From an uncultured Olsenella sp. (GTDB lineage: Bacteria > Actinomycetota > Coriobacteriia > Coriobacteriales > Atopobiaceae), in the NCBI GenBank assembly GCA_949287905.1, contig CASEHX010000018.1:124001-188000 (forward strand): 64,000 bases of DNA, read 5' to 3'. This document shows positions 9,030 through 19,918 of the stretch, in pieces. The position numbers and the translations under genes were made by a program. The notes beneath the pieces were generated by a model that did no database searches, was not told where the DNA came from, and saw nothing but the letters and a program-made list of their open reading frames with translations. Positions within the stretch are counted from its first letter, which is position 1; each line of letters starts with the position of its first letter.

Positions 9030-10265
9030 CTACTCGTAGCGCTCGTCGAACACGCGCTTGGTCTTCTTCTCGCTCCTGGGCAGGACGCCGAGCTCGACCA
9101 CCTTGACCAGCGGCGTAAAGCCGATGCGTCGCTTCACCTCCTGGGCGACGGCGTCCGCCGTGTCGAGGAAGTCCTGCGTGCCGTCCGTCTCGACGTAGAC
9201 GCGCATGGTGTCGCGTCCCTCGAGGTGCGAGAGGCGGATCTGGTACTCGCTCGAGAGCGCCGGGAACGTCTGGAGGATCTCCTCGATCTGGCGCGGGAAG
9301 ACGTTGACGCCGTGGATCTTGACCATGTCGTCGGAGCGTCCCTGCAGCGCGTCGATGCGCGGGAAGGGACAGCCGCAGGGGCAGGCGCCCGGAATGATGC
9401 GGCTGAGGTCGTGCGTGCGGAAGCGAATGAGCGGCGCGCCCTCCTTGACGAGCGTGGTGATGACGATCTCCCCCCACTCCCCGTCCGGGAGCGGCTCGCC
9501 CGTAACGGGATCGACGATCTCTATGTAGAGGTAGTCGTCCCAGTAGTGCATGCCGTCCTCGGCATCGCAGGAGATGCCGATGCCCGGGCCGTAGACCTCG
9601 GTGAGACCGTAGATGTCGTAGATGGAGATGCCGAGACCCGACTTCACGCGGTCGCGCATCTTCTTGCCCCAGCGCTCGGAGCCTATGACGCCCTTGGTGA
9701 GGGCGATCTGATCCTTCATGCCGCGCTTCTCGATCTCCTCGGCAAGCAGGAGCGCATAGCTCGAGGTGGCGCCGACGACCGTTGTCTGGAGGTCAACCAT
9801 GAATTGCAGCTGCTTCTCCGTGTTGCCGGGACCCATGGGAACGACCATCGCGCCGAGCTTCTCCGCTCCCGCCTGGAAGCCGATGCCCGCGGTCCAGAGG
9901 CCGTAGCCGGGCGTGATCTGGATGCGGTCGTCGGCCGTGATGCCGGCGAGCTCGTAGCAGCGCTTGAACTGTTCCGCCCAGTCGTCTATGTCCTTGGCGG
10001 TGTAGGGAATGATGACCGGCGTGCCCGTGGTGCCCGAGCTCGAGTGGATGCGCACGATCTCCCGCTCGTCCACGGCGGAGACGCCGAGCGGGTAGCAGTT
10101 GCGGAGGTCCTCCTTCTCGGAGAACGGCAGCGCGAGGAAGTCCTCCTCGGTGAGGACCTCGGTGACGCCCGCCTCCTCGAGGCGCTGACCGAAGTAGTTG
10201 CCCGATGCCACGAGACGCTGAACCTGATTGTTGACGAGCTTGAGCTGTGACTCGCTGATCTTCAT
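9030..10265 (-). CDS. PaaK-like aryl-acid (phenylacetate) CoA ligase
   Basis: 411 aa. An adenylate-forming enzyme of the PaaK family with the ATP-binding signature HSSSGTTGTPV at about residues 93-103, YGLTEVYGPG in the middle and a C-terminal RFRTHDLSR...GRSDDMVKIHGVNVFP block. It converts an aryl acid, ATP and CoA to the aryl-CoA, or runs in reverse. Position just after iorB suggests it acts on aryl-acetates or aryl-acetyl-CoA made by IorAB from aromatic amino acids. The exact substrate (phenyl- or indoleacetate) cannot be read from sequence. Confidence 0.85.
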   Translation of the reverse strand: MKISESQLKLVNNQVQRLVASGNYFGQRLEEAGVTEVLTEEDFLALPFSEKEDLRNCYPLGVSAVDEREIVRIHSSSGTTGTPVIIPYTAKDIDDWAEQFKRCYELAGITADDRIQITPGYGLWTAGIGFQAGAEKLGAMVVPMGPGNTEKQLQFMVDLQTTVVGATSSYALLLAEEIEKRGMKDQIALTKGVIGSERWGKKMRDRVKSGLGISIYDIYGLTEVYGPGIGISCDAEDGMHYWDDYLYIEIVDPVTGEPLPDGEWGEIVITTLVKEGAPLIRFRTHDLSRIIPGACPCGCPFPRIDALQGRSDDMVKIHGVNVFPRQIEEILQTFPALSSEYQIRLSHLEGRDTMRVYVETDGTQDFLDTADAVAQEVKRRIGFTPLVKVVELGVLPRSEKKTKRVFDERYE

Positions 10266-10285
10266 GCTTGACTCCTAAGTGAGGT

Positions 10286-10358
10286 GATTCAATTGGGGAC
10301 AGACCCCTTTTGAATCATTGGCCCGATGATTCAAAAGGGGTCTGTCCCCAATTGAATC
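10286..10358. repeat. Long perfect palindrome, GGGACAGTCCC-type repeat family
   Basis: Two 33-base arms (10286-10318 and 10326-10358) are perfect reverse complements around a 7-base loop (TGGCCCG). Each arm itself contains AATTGGGGACAGACCCCTTT. It overlaps the 3' end of iorB, whose last 13 residues are encoded in it. Related palindromes lie at 52950-52964, 62798-62830 and 63163-63191. Confidence 0.9.
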
Positions 10359-10935
10359 TCGCGATTGACAGGGCGGAGAGGTCGAGGTCGAGGAAGCGGG
10401 GGTTCACGAGGGAACGTACGGCAGAGGCGAGGTCGTCCACGGTGACGGGGCCGAGCGCGCCGGCACGGGCAGCGGCGCCGAGCAAAACGACGTTCAGCGC
10501 CTTCGCAGTGCCGAGCGCTTCCGTCGCCGCGGCGGCATCAACGACGACGAGGTTCTTCTCGCCAACGCGCTCACGCAGGTAGGACATGATGGCAGGCAGG
10601 TCGTACGCCGGACCGCCCGTGGCGGCAGAGACGGGGACGACGGGCGCGTCGCTCGTGACGACCATGCCGTCCGGACGAAGGAACGGCAGCTGGCGAACGG
10701 CCTCTGCGGGCTCGAAGGCAACGATCGCGTCAGCCCGGCCTCGACCGACGAGGGGCGAGTGCGCGCCCTCCCCCATCCGCACGTGGCTGAACACGGAACC
10801 GCCGCGCTGCGCCATGCCGATGGTCTCGGCGGTCTTGACGGGGAGGCCGCGATCCATTGCGGCACGGGCGAGGAGCTTTGAGGCCAGGACGGCGCCCTGC
10901 CCGCCCACGCCGGCGAGAATGACGTTGGTGCTCAC
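10315..10935 (-). CDS. iorB: Indolepyruvate:ferredoxin oxidoreductase, beta subunit
   Basis: 206 aa. This subunit of the 2-oxoacid:ferredoxin oxidoreductase oxidatively decarboxylates aryl-pyruvates to aryl-acetyl-CoA with IorA. The family N-terminus is clear (ILAGVGGQGAVLASKLLA, then AETIGMAQRGGSVFSHVR). Its ATG overlaps the iorA stop by 4 bases (ATGA), so the two are translationally coupled. The C-terminal FNWGQTPFESSGQ and the stop are encoded by the palindromic repeat, so the natural C-terminus was probably replaced. Confidence 0.92.
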   Translation of the reverse strand: MSTNVILAGVGGQGAVLASKLLARAAMDRGLPVKTAETIGMAQRGGSVFSHVRMGEGAHSPLVGRGRADAIVAFEPAEAVRQLPFLRPDGMVVTSDAPVVPVSAATGGPAYDLPAIMSYLRERVGEKNLVVVDAAAATEALGTAKALNVVLLGAAARAGALGPVTVDDLASAVRSLVNPRFLDLDLSALSIARFNWGQTPFESSGQ

Positions 10936-12851
10936 AGGCGCTCACCTCCTGAAATGGCGTGCGTGGGACAGATCTGCTCGCAGAGCGTGCATCCCGTGCA
11001 CTGCGTGGCGTCGATGCGCACCTTGCCCGTGGCGGCGTCGGGCACAAGGGCGGGGCACCCCAGCTCGCGCACGCAACGCTGGCAGCCAATGCACTTCTCG
11101 GCATCCACCGTGCTTCTCGTCTGCGGTTTGGCGAGAACCACGCACGGGCTCCGGAAGATGATCGCCTTGACACCCGGCTCGTCCGCGACGCGGCGCACGG
11201 TCTCGACGGCGGCCTCGTGGTCGAGCGGGTCGACGGTCTCCACGACCGTGAGGCCGATGGCGCGCAGCACCCGCTCGATCGAGACCCTCTCCACGACCTG
11301 CCCCATCATCGTGCGACCGGTGCCCGGGTGCGGCTGGTGACCGGTCATCGCCGTGGTGGAGTTGTCGAGCACGACGAGCGTCATGTTGGCCTGGTTGTAG
11401 AACGCGTTCACCACGCCGGTGATGCCCGAGGCAAAGAACGTTGAGTCACCCACGAACGCGAAGGCAGCGGTGTCCGGCTCCACGTGCGTCACGCCCTGCG
11501 CGATGTTGATACCCGCACCCATGCACAGGCAGGTGTCCACCATGTCGAGCGGCTTGGCGTTGCCGAGCGTGTAGCAGCCGATGTCGCCGCAGAAGAGCGT
11601 CTTGCGACCGCGCATGGCCTTCTTGACGGCGTAGAAGCTCGCACGATGCGGGCACCCGGCGCAGAGGACGGGCGGGCGGATGGGGAGCTGCGGGGGCGCT
11701 GGGAGGTCCTTCTCCGCGCTCAAACAGTCCTCTGCGCACGGACGAGCCACCGGCTCGTCCGGCTCATGCGGAACTGCGCACGGAGAAGGACCTCCCGGCA
11801 CGAGCTCGTCAGCCACTTCCCTACCGAGGAAGCTATCGATGGCACGACCGACCGATTCGACGGTGTTCTCTCCCGACGGCTGGATGTCACCGGTGAGCTT
11901 GCCGCGAATCTTGACGTTTATGCCGCGACGGCCGCAGGTGGCGATGAGGGCGCGCTCGATCACGGGGTCGAGCTCCTCCACGCAGAGCACCTCATCGAGG
12001 CCCTCGAGGAAGTCGGCGGCAAGGTCCTCCGGGAACGGGTACGGGGTCGCCACGCGGAGCACTCGCACGTCGTCCTTCTCGCTCAGATTCTCGGCGACGT
12101 AGGTGGCGTTGATGCCGTGGGTGGCGATGCCGAGGCGCGGGCGGGCGGCAGGTCCCGCCGACTGTGTCACGGTGTTTCTCGCGTAGCCAGACAGGCGCTT
12201 GGCAAGCTCCGCATCGCGCCTCTCTATGGCGGCGTGGGCGCGTACGGAGAGCGCGGGGAAGATGACCCAGCGGGACGGGTCGCGCACGAAGCCCTCGGGC
12301 TCGTTGACGCGCCACTCCCCGGGGTCCGCCACCTCCACGTCCTCATAGCCGTGGTCCACGCGCGTGGTCGGGCGGACGATCACGGGGCAGCCCAGCTCCT
12401 CGGAGAGGGCGAAGGCCTCCCCCATCATCGCGTAGGCCTCGGACGGACTCGACGGATCAAAAATCGGCAGCTTGGCATAGGCGGCGAAGGTGCGCGTGTC
12501 CTGCTCGGTCTGAGAAGAGATGGGACCGGGGTCGTCGGCCACGAGCACCACCATGCCGCCCTTGACGCCGATGTAGGAGAGGCTCATGAGCGGGTCAGAA
12601 GCAACGTTGAGACCCACCTGCTTCATCGTCACGAGCGCGCGGGCGCCGGCGTAGGCGGCACCGGCGGCGACCTCGAGCGCGGCCTTCTCGTTGACCGACC
12701 ACTCCACGTAGACGCCCTCGCCGCGGCGACGCGCAACGGCCTCCAGGACCTCGGTCGACGGCGTGCCCGGATAGCCGGCCACCACGTTTACTCCCGCCGC
12801 AAGCGCACCGACGGCCATGGCCTCGTTGCCCATCAGGAACTCTCTGTGCAT
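10932..12851 (-). CDS. iorA: Indolepyruvate:ferredoxin oxidoreductase, alpha subunit
   Basis: 639 aa from the ATG at 12851 (GAGGGGG upstream). The N-terminal part is a pyrimidine domain (GNEAMAVGALAAGVNVVAGYPGTPSTEV). The middle holds the thiamine-diphosphate domain (GDIGCYTLG, FVGDSTFFASG). The C-terminus carries two 4Fe-4S clusters: CIGCQRCVRELGCP and CTGCTLCEQICP. With IorB it feeds electrons from aromatic 2-oxoacids to ferredoxin. A longer open frame upstream has no family similarity and was not used. Confidence 0.94.
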   Translation of the reverse strand: MHREFLMGNEAMAVGALAAGVNVVAGYPGTPSTEVLEAVARRRGEGVYVEWSVNEKAALEVAAGAAYAGARALVTMKQVGLNVASDPLMSLSYIGVKGGMVVLVADDPGPISSQTEQDTRTFAAYAKLPIFDPSSPSEAYAMMGEAFALSEELGCPVIVRPTTRVDHGYEDVEVADPGEWRVNEPEGFVRDPSRWVIFPALSVRAHAAIERRDAELAKRLSGYARNTVTQSAGPAARPRLGIATHGINATYVAENLSEKDDVRVLRVATPYPFPEDLAADFLEGLDEVLCVEELDPVIERALIATCGRRGINVKIRGKLTGDIQPSGENTVESVGRAIDSFLGREVADELVPGGPSPCAVPHEPDEPVARPCAEDCLSAEKDLPAPPQLPIRPPVLCAGCPHRASFYAVKKAMRGRKTLFCGDIGCYTLGNAKPLDMVDTCLCMGAGINIAQGVTHVEPDTAAFAFVGDSTFFASGITGVVNAFYNQANMTLVVLDNSTTAMTGHQPHPGTGRTMMGQVVERVSIERVLRAIGLTVVETVDPLDHEAAVETVRRVADEPGVKAIIFRSPCVVLAKPQTRSTVDAEKCIGCQRCVRELGCPALVPDAATGKVRIDATQCTGCTLCEQICPTHAISGGERL

Positions 12852-12963
12852 GGAATCCCCCTCAGTCTTGATGGACGCAGTGTAGTCGAGGGGCGCACCG
12901 TTTGGCGGAAGCGTCGCAAACCGGTAACGTAGGACGAGCAAGGCGAGAAGAACGGGGAGGCAC

Positions 12964-13689
12964 GTGGAAGAGACGGCAACGGACAGGTTGAGGCTCGTCA
13001 TCGGTGACGAGGGGCTCGAGCGGCTCGCGGCGGCTCGCGTCGCCGTGATCGGCCTTGGCGGCGTCGGCTCAAGCTGCGCGGAGGCACTCGCCCGCGGAGG
13101 CGTGGGCGACCTCGTCCTTCTCGACCGTGACGTGGTGGCGCCGAGCAACATCAACCGCCAGGCGCTCGCGTTCCAGAGCACCATCGGTCGGCCCAAGGCA
13201 GAGGTCATGCGCGCTATGGTGCTCGACATCAACCCTGAGGCCAACGTCACCGCCGTGACCGCGTTTCTCGACAAGGACGCGCTCCCCCAGCAGATGGACG
13301 AGCTCGGGCATCTTGACTACGTTGTCGACGCCATCGACACCGTGGCGCAGAAGCTCCGCCTGGCGCAGTGGTGCCAGGAACGCGGCGTCCCCGAGCTCTC
13401 CGCGATGGGAGGCGCCAACAAGCTCGACCCGTGCCGCCTGCGCTTCGCGCGCATCGAGGACACCGTCAACTGCCCGCTCGCGCGCATCATGCGCAAGGAG
13501 TGCCGTCGTCGCGGCATCCACGGCCTGCGCGTGCTCTTCTCGGACGAGGAGCCCGTGCGCATGGAGGCCATCTCCGACGAGCAGTGGATGCGCGAAGGCT
13601 CGCTTCTGGGCACGATGAGCTACCTGCCGCCCATCATGGGCCAGATGCTCGCCAGCCGCGTGATCCGCGACCTTCTGGGGTGGGGGTAG
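12964..13689 (+). CDS. tcdA: tRNA threonylcarbamoyladenosine dehydratase (TcdA/CsdL, ThiF/MoeB family)
   Basis: 241 aa, GTG start with GGGGAGG upstream. An E1-like adenylating enzyme that cyclises t6A37 to ct6A in tRNAs. The nucleotide-binding motif GLGGVGSSCAEALARGGVG and DRDVVAPSNINRQ lie in the first 65 residues; VVDAIDTVAQK follows. Cysteines C176 region (EDTVNCPLAR) match the TcdA subgroup better than MoeB (no CxxC zinc ribbon seen). Divergent from iorA and convergent with the exporter permease. Confidence 0.85.
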   Translation: MEETATDRLRLVIGDEGLERLAAARVAVIGLGGVGSSCAEALARGGVGDLVLLDRDVVAPSNINRQALAFQSTIGRPKAEVMRAMVLDINPEANVTAVTAFLDKDALPQQMDELGHLDYVVDAIDTVAQKLRLAQWCQERGVPELSAMGGANKLDPCRLRFARIEDTVNCPLARIMRKECRRRGIHGLRVLFSDEEPVRMEAISDEQWMREGSLLGTMSYLPPIMGQMLASRVIRDLLGWG

Positions 13690-13741
13690 CAAGCTCGCAG
13701 CGTCTCTTGACAAATCCCAGCACCCGAGACCTCACATGCTT

Positions 13742-15223
13742 CTACAGAAGCGTTCTCGCGAGAAGAACGTCGGCGAGAAGCGCGCACGCGAGTGCCGGCA
13801 CGGGACCAAACAGTGACGCCACCCCCACGAGAAAGAACGCGACCACCGCACCGGCAAAGCCGGTCACGAGCACGGAGCCCAGCCGAACCGGCGCGGACGG
13901 GTCATCGAGCCCGCTGGACAGCGCAAGCAGCAGGTCCAAGGCGCTGGCGAGAAGCACGGCGAGAAGCGCGTCCGCCCCCAGCGCCGGGGCAGCAGCGGCC
14001 GTCACCGCAACCGAGGACGCAAGCGTCACCGCAAGTGCCGGCAGCGCGTCGAGCGCCAGAAGCTCGAGGCGACCAAACGGCAGAAGCGAGCGAACGAGGC
14101 GGTTTCTGCAGTCGTCCCGGAAAACGCGCCCCAGCTCAAGCGGGGTGCGCAGCGAGAAGCACGCGCAGACGAACCACGTGAGCAGCACGCCGACCCCCAC
14201 GTTCGAGACCATGAGGAGCGCCCCCATGGGAACGAGCAGCGCACCCCACGAGAGCAGGCCGAGGACGGACGCGGGATGCCGGACGAGGCTCAGCAGCCCA
14301 TGGGAGACGGCGGCGGCTCGCCCCGTGCCAAAACGCCAGGTCCTTCTTGACTGTCTGCCGCGACGGGCGCGACGGCGGCGACAGGCCTCCTTGTACGCAC
14401 CGGAGTCAACTAGGGCCAGGAAGCGCATGGCGCTGCGCGCGGCGTACAGCTCGTTGTCATCGACGACAAAGGCCATGTTGACCTTTCCCGACCAGTTCAA
14501 CGCTCCCGTGAGGAGAAACCCATTCGCGATGATCGCCACGCAGAACGCGTACGGCGTGAATAGCCGGGGCACAAGCGCGGCGAGAAACCCCGAGGCGGCG
14601 ACGAGCCCAACTCCCAGGGCCACAACCGTGACTCCGGCGAGCATGGTGACAGCACGGCGGGCGTGCGGCTCTGCGGCGCTTCTCGGCAGCACGGCATCGA
14701 GCGCAAAGAGCCGCGCGGTGAGCAGCGCGAGCGGCGATGCCGTCACCCATACGGGCCAGGGCTCGCCGGCAAGGGCGGCGAGCAGCGTGCCGGCAAGCGC
14801 GCCCACAAAAACGATTCCCACGGCAGACCCCACAAGCTGCACCACGAAGAGCTCCTCCGGGCGCGCCACCCGCGCAAGCCAGGCGATGTCCGGGCCCGTG
14901 AGGCGAATCGGCGTCTCCCTGATGCCGGAAACGCCCCACGCAAGGAAGGCGACCGCTGGCGCGAGTATGAGCAGCGTGCACGCAAGCCACGAGGAGGTGC
15001 CCGCGCCGAGCGTCTCGCGCAGCCCCTCGATGATGTCGATCACCTGCGCCCACGAGAGCGCGAGCGATACGGCAAAGATGATGACAAGGTAGACCTGATA
15101 GGTCCGCTCGAGAAATCCGCGGTCCTCGTCGATGTCCGCACCAACCGCAAAGAGGAGGAAGCGCGCGTCGCTGCGAAGGTGACGGACGCGCAGCCGGGCA
15201 AGAAGCCCCAGGTGGCCGGCCAT
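13742..15223 (-). CDS. Polytopic ABC exporter permease, ABC-2-like
   Basis: 493 aa, with about ten hydrophobic segments spread over the whole length (for example TLLILAPAVAFLAWGV and VTVVALGVGLVAASGFLAAL). I do not recognise the exact family. It starts one base after the stop of the ATPase gene and shares its transcript, so it is the membrane partner. Substrate unknown; ABC exporters of this arrangement handle lipids, peptides or drugs. Convergent with tcdA; no clear terminator is seen in the 52-base gap. Confidence 0.75.
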   Translation of the reverse strand: MAGHLGLLARLRVRHLRSDARFLLFAVGADIDEDRGFLERTYQVYLVIIFAVSLALSWAQVIDIIEGLRETLGAGTSSWLACTLLILAPAVAFLAWGVSGIRETPIRLTGPDIAWLARVARPEELFVVQLVGSAVGIVFVGALAGTLLAALAGEPWPVWVTASPLALLTARLFALDAVLPRSAAEPHARRAVTMLAGVTVVALGVGLVAASGFLAALVPRLFTPYAFCVAIIANGFLLTGALNWSGKVNMAFVVDDNELYAARSAMRFLALVDSGAYKEACRRRRARRGRQSRRTWRFGTGRAAAVSHGLLSLVRHPASVLGLLSWGALLVPMGALLMVSNVGVGVLLTWFVCACFSLRTPLELGRVFRDDCRNRLVRSLLPFGRLELLALDALPALAVTLASSVAVTAAAAPALGADALLAVLLASALDLLLALSSGLDDPSAPVRLGSVLVTGFAGAVVAFFLVGVASLFGPVPALACALLADVLLARTLL

Positions 15224-15224
15224 G

Positions 15225-15872
15225 CTAGCGCTCCTGAACCAGGGTGGCGTCGCGCAGCGAGAACATGACGTCCGGCGTGAGCCCGGGCACGTCGTGATGG
15301 CAGCTCAGGAGCACGGCCGTCCCCTCGCCCGCCACGGCGGCAAGCTCCTCGGAGAGAACGAGCGAGGCGTCGCGGTCGAGCGGGCCGTGCGGCTCGTCAA
15401 GCAGCAGCACGCGCGGGCGGAGCATGAGGGCGAGGGCGAGGGCAAGCTTCTCGCGCATGCCCCGCGAGTACGCGGAGGGCAGTAGGGTCTCGTGCCCGGT
15501 GAGGCCAAAGCGCTCGAGCAGGCGCTCCGCGCGCGGCCGGGCAGCCTCTGCCCTGTTGGCCGCCAGCACGAGCTCGACGTGTTCCGCGGCGGTGAGATCG
15601 TCATAGAAGCTGGGAACATCGGGCACAAAGGCAAGCGTCCCGGGCACGAGTCGAGAGCGCCCCGTGAAAGGCTTGCCGGCAAGCAGCACCTCGCCCTCGT
15701 CAGGCTCGAGCCAGCCCGCCAGACAGCGAAAGAGCGTCGACTTTCCGGCGCCGTTGGGCCCGGTCAGAAACGCCACCTGCCCCGGTGCCAACGAGAAGGA
15801 CACGTCTTCCCACACCGGAACGTCCCCGTATCCAAAGCAGAGGTTGCGCACCTCGAGCGCCGCACCGGCCAT
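15225..15872 (-). CDS. ABC transporter ATP-binding protein
   Basis: 215 aa from the ATG at 15872 (GAAGGGGG upstream); upstream codons in the same frame do not belong to the domain. One ABC domain: Walker A GPNGAGKST, signature in degenerate form YSRGMREK, Walker B VLLLDEPHGPLD and the switch histidine in LSCHHD. It is the first gene of a two-gene exporter operon with the downstream permease. Confidence 0.9.
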   Translation of the reverse strand: MAGAALEVRNLCFGYGDVPVWEDVSFSLAPGQVAFLTGPNGAGKSTLFRCLAGWLEPDEGEVLLAGKPFTGRSRLVPGTLAFVPDVPSFYDDLTAAEHVELVLAANRAEAARPRAERLLERFGLTGHETLLPSAYSRGMREKLALALALMLRPRVLLLDEPHGPLDRDASLVLSEELAAVAGEGTAVLLSCHHDVPGLTPDVMFSLRDATLVQER

Positions 15873-15936
15873 ACGAGCCCCCTTCCGTGATGTAAAGATG
15901 ATAGCCGCCCGGCTGCCCGTTCTTCTCGTCTCTTCC

Positions 15937-16006
15937 AACCATCGCGTCCAAACGGACAAAAATGGCCGGAATTCGTAAGCAAACTGGTCGTTTTGACGCG
16001 ATGGTT
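15937..16006. repeat. Imperfect inverted repeat upstream of the ABC ATPase
   Basis: AACCATCGCGTC at 15937-15948 recurs as GACGCGATGGTT at 15995-16006, and the pairing continues imperfectly inward (CAAACGGAC against GTCGTTTTG). The loop is about 30 bases. It sits just past the valS terminator and upstream of the exporter operon. Function unknown: operator or small mobile palindrome. Confidence 0.6.
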
Positions 16007-16055
16007 TGCAAGCAGCGACCACGCTCACACCCACCCCAGCCCGAGCGAGGATAGA

Positions 16056-16135
16056 AACAAAAAGGCCCGCCGGCACTTCTCGGCCAGCGACTTTTGGGCG
16101 AAGCCCAATGAGCTGGCGAGAAGTGCCGGCGGGCC
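16056..16135 (-). terminator. valS terminator with branched hairpin
   Basis: A ~24-bp stem (arms from 16064 and up to 16135, one bulged G) encloses a second small hairpin, TTGGGCGAAGCCCAA. On the minus strand the stem is followed by CTTTTTGTTT. It lies 17 bases past the valS stop. Confidence 0.85.
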
Positions 16136-16152
16136 GTCAGGTACGTGAGAGC

Positions 16153-18849
<2,697 letters not shown>

Positions 18850-18883
18850 AAGCTCTCTTCTTATCTCTCAACTGGGGTTTTTC

Positions 18884-18912
18884 ATTCTATCAGTCTCGCA
18901 AGCCTGTGTAAA
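18884..18912 (-). promoter_or_regulatory. Phage-borne promoter reading into valS
   Basis: Minus strand: TTTACA (18907-18912), a 17-base spacer, then TAGAAT (18884-18889). Each hexamer matches the sigma-70 consensus at 5 of 6. It lies inside the prophage, 34 bases upstream of the valS start codon, and points at valS. It replaces the host promoter displaced to the far side of the prophage. Confidence 0.75.
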
Positions 18913-18922
18913 AACAGAGATT

Positions 18923-18939
18923 GGGACTGTGTCGGGACT
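18923..18939. promoter_or_regulatory. Candidate integrase arm-type sites, left end
   Basis: GGGACT at 18923-18928 and 18934-18939, in direct repeat. The same doublet occurs at the right end (52761-52766 and 52771-52776). In the circular phage these flank the attP core, as arm-type sites for tyrosine recombinases do. Confidence 0.5.
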
Positions 18940-18996
18940 GACGATTCGCCGACAACTCGAAACCATCGCAAGTAACGTTAGGACAAAAGGATGCAC

Positions 18997-19030
18997 AAGA
19001 AAAGGGCCGCGACCCGAAGGCCGTGGCCCT
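18997..19030 (-). terminator. Terminator after hicB
   Basis: On the minus strand GGGCC and GGCCC close a hairpin with a CTTCGG-type loop followed by TTTTCTTG. It isolates the valS promoter from the HicAB transcript. Confidence 0.65.
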
Positions 19031-19069
19031 GCTCGGCGGGATGCCGAGGGAGTTGGTGAGACGATTGTA

Positions 19070-19519
19070 CTACGCTGTGGCGCGCTCGCGCGCCGGGCGC
19101 CCCGGCCTCGGGCCGTGCTCCTTGCGGGCCTCGACGGAGACGCGGGACACCATCCTCTTGGTTCCGTCGCGCCACGAGTCGAGCAGACCCGCCTTGACGA
19201 GCTGCGCGACGCGCGCCGTGCTGACGCCGAGCTCGCGGGCGGCGTCGGCGGCGGTCATGGCCGGGATGTCACCGAGCTCGCGCGAGACGGCGACTGCGAT
19301 GACGCGACCGCCGTGCTCCGGCACGTGACCGAAGCTCATGGGCGGCATGTCCTCGCCGCTCATCAGATGCTCGTCGACGACGCAGGCGAGCCAGTCTGCC
19401 GCGCTCTCAACCGCATCCTCCAAGCCATCACCGAACGTGCCCTCGCCGTCAAAAGTGAGTGGCACCGCATCGACGTAACCGCCCGAGTCAAAGAACTCGA
19501 ACTCGCAGACGTACACCAT
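19070..19519 (-). CDS. hicB: HicB-family antitoxin with C-terminal DNA-binding domain
   Basis: 149 aa. The N-terminal ~90 residues form the degraded RNase-H-like HicB fold (YVCEFEFFDSGGYVDAVPLT, then DGLEDAVESAADWL). The C-terminal ~50 residues are a helix-turn-helix (MTAADAARELGVSTARVAQL) that would autorepress the operon. AGGAGGAAATC precedes the ATG. It follows hicA in the canonical toxin-antitoxin order and neutralises HicA. Carried at the prophage edge beyond the lysis genes, as a maintenance or defence cargo. Confidence 0.82.
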   Translation of the reverse strand: MVYVCEFEFFDSGGYVDAVPLTFDGEGTFGDGLEDAVESAADWLACVVDEHLMSGEDMPPMSFGHVPEHGGRVIAVAVSRELGDIPAMTAADAARELGVSTARVAQLVKAGLLDSWRDGTKRMVSRVSVEARKEHGPRPGRPARERATA

Positions 19520-19585
19520 GATTTCCTCCTTTTGTTCGCCGGTTTCATGGCGACCGGCATATGAGACGCCCCGAAGGGGGCGGGG

Positions 19586-19757
19586 CTACCTGAGCCCCGC
19601 CTGTTTGAGAATCCTCTTCGCTATCTGGTCTTCAATCTCCCGGTGCCTCTTGACCCTCACCGTGACGCCTCCGTTCGTGAAGGTCTCGTGCTTGGTGCCG
19701 CCCTTGGAGACGAAGCCCGCGTCGAGGAGGATTCTCACCAACTCCCGTCGTTGCATC
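19586..19757 (-). CDS. hicA: HicA-family mRNA interferase toxin
   Basis: 57 aa double-stranded-RNA-binding-fold toxin: RRELVRILLDAGFVSKGGTKHETF with the active histidine, ending RILKQAGL. The GTG at 19772-19774 opens the frame, but the Shine-Dalgarno AAGGAGGTGAG lies inside it and directly precedes the ATG at 19757, so the ATG is chosen. It cleaves mRNA when free of HicB. The gap to hicB is 66 bases. Confidence 0.85.
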
Positions 19758-19778
19758 TCACCTCCTTTCGACACGTAT

Positions 19779-19787
19779 ATATTAGCA
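19779..19787 (-). promoter_or_regulatory. hicA promoter, extended -10
   Basis: TGCTAATAT on the minus strand (TGn plus TAATAT) lies about 20 bases before the hicA start in an AT-rich stretch that contrasts with the G+C-rich surroundings. No strong -35, as is common with extended -10 sites. Confidence 0.55.
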
Positions 19788-19845
19788 CATGCTTATAGTT
19801 AGAGATGCGAGAATCTTAGCGAATGTGAATATTTTTCTGAATCAC

Positions 19846-19884
19846 GAAAAACGCCCCTCCCCCGCCCGAAGGCAGGAGAGGGGC
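19846..19884 (-). terminator. Late-operon terminator after the endolysin
   Basis: GCCCCTCTCC pairs with GGGGAGGGGC around CTTCGGG, followed on the minus strand by GTTTTTCGTG. It separates phage late transcription from hicAB. Confidence 0.8.
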
Positions 19885-19918
19885 CTCGTCCGTCACGGGG
19901 CGCATTGAGATATACGGG

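Noticed and set aside
12852-13274. N-terminal extension of IorA
   Set aside because: Extra residues are serine/arginine-rich, overlap tcdA on the other strand and precede a clear start with GAGGGGG.
18850-18998. T-box riboswitch upstream of valS
   Set aside because: No T-box consensus, specifier loop or antiterminator; the upstream region is phage DNA with a simple promoter.
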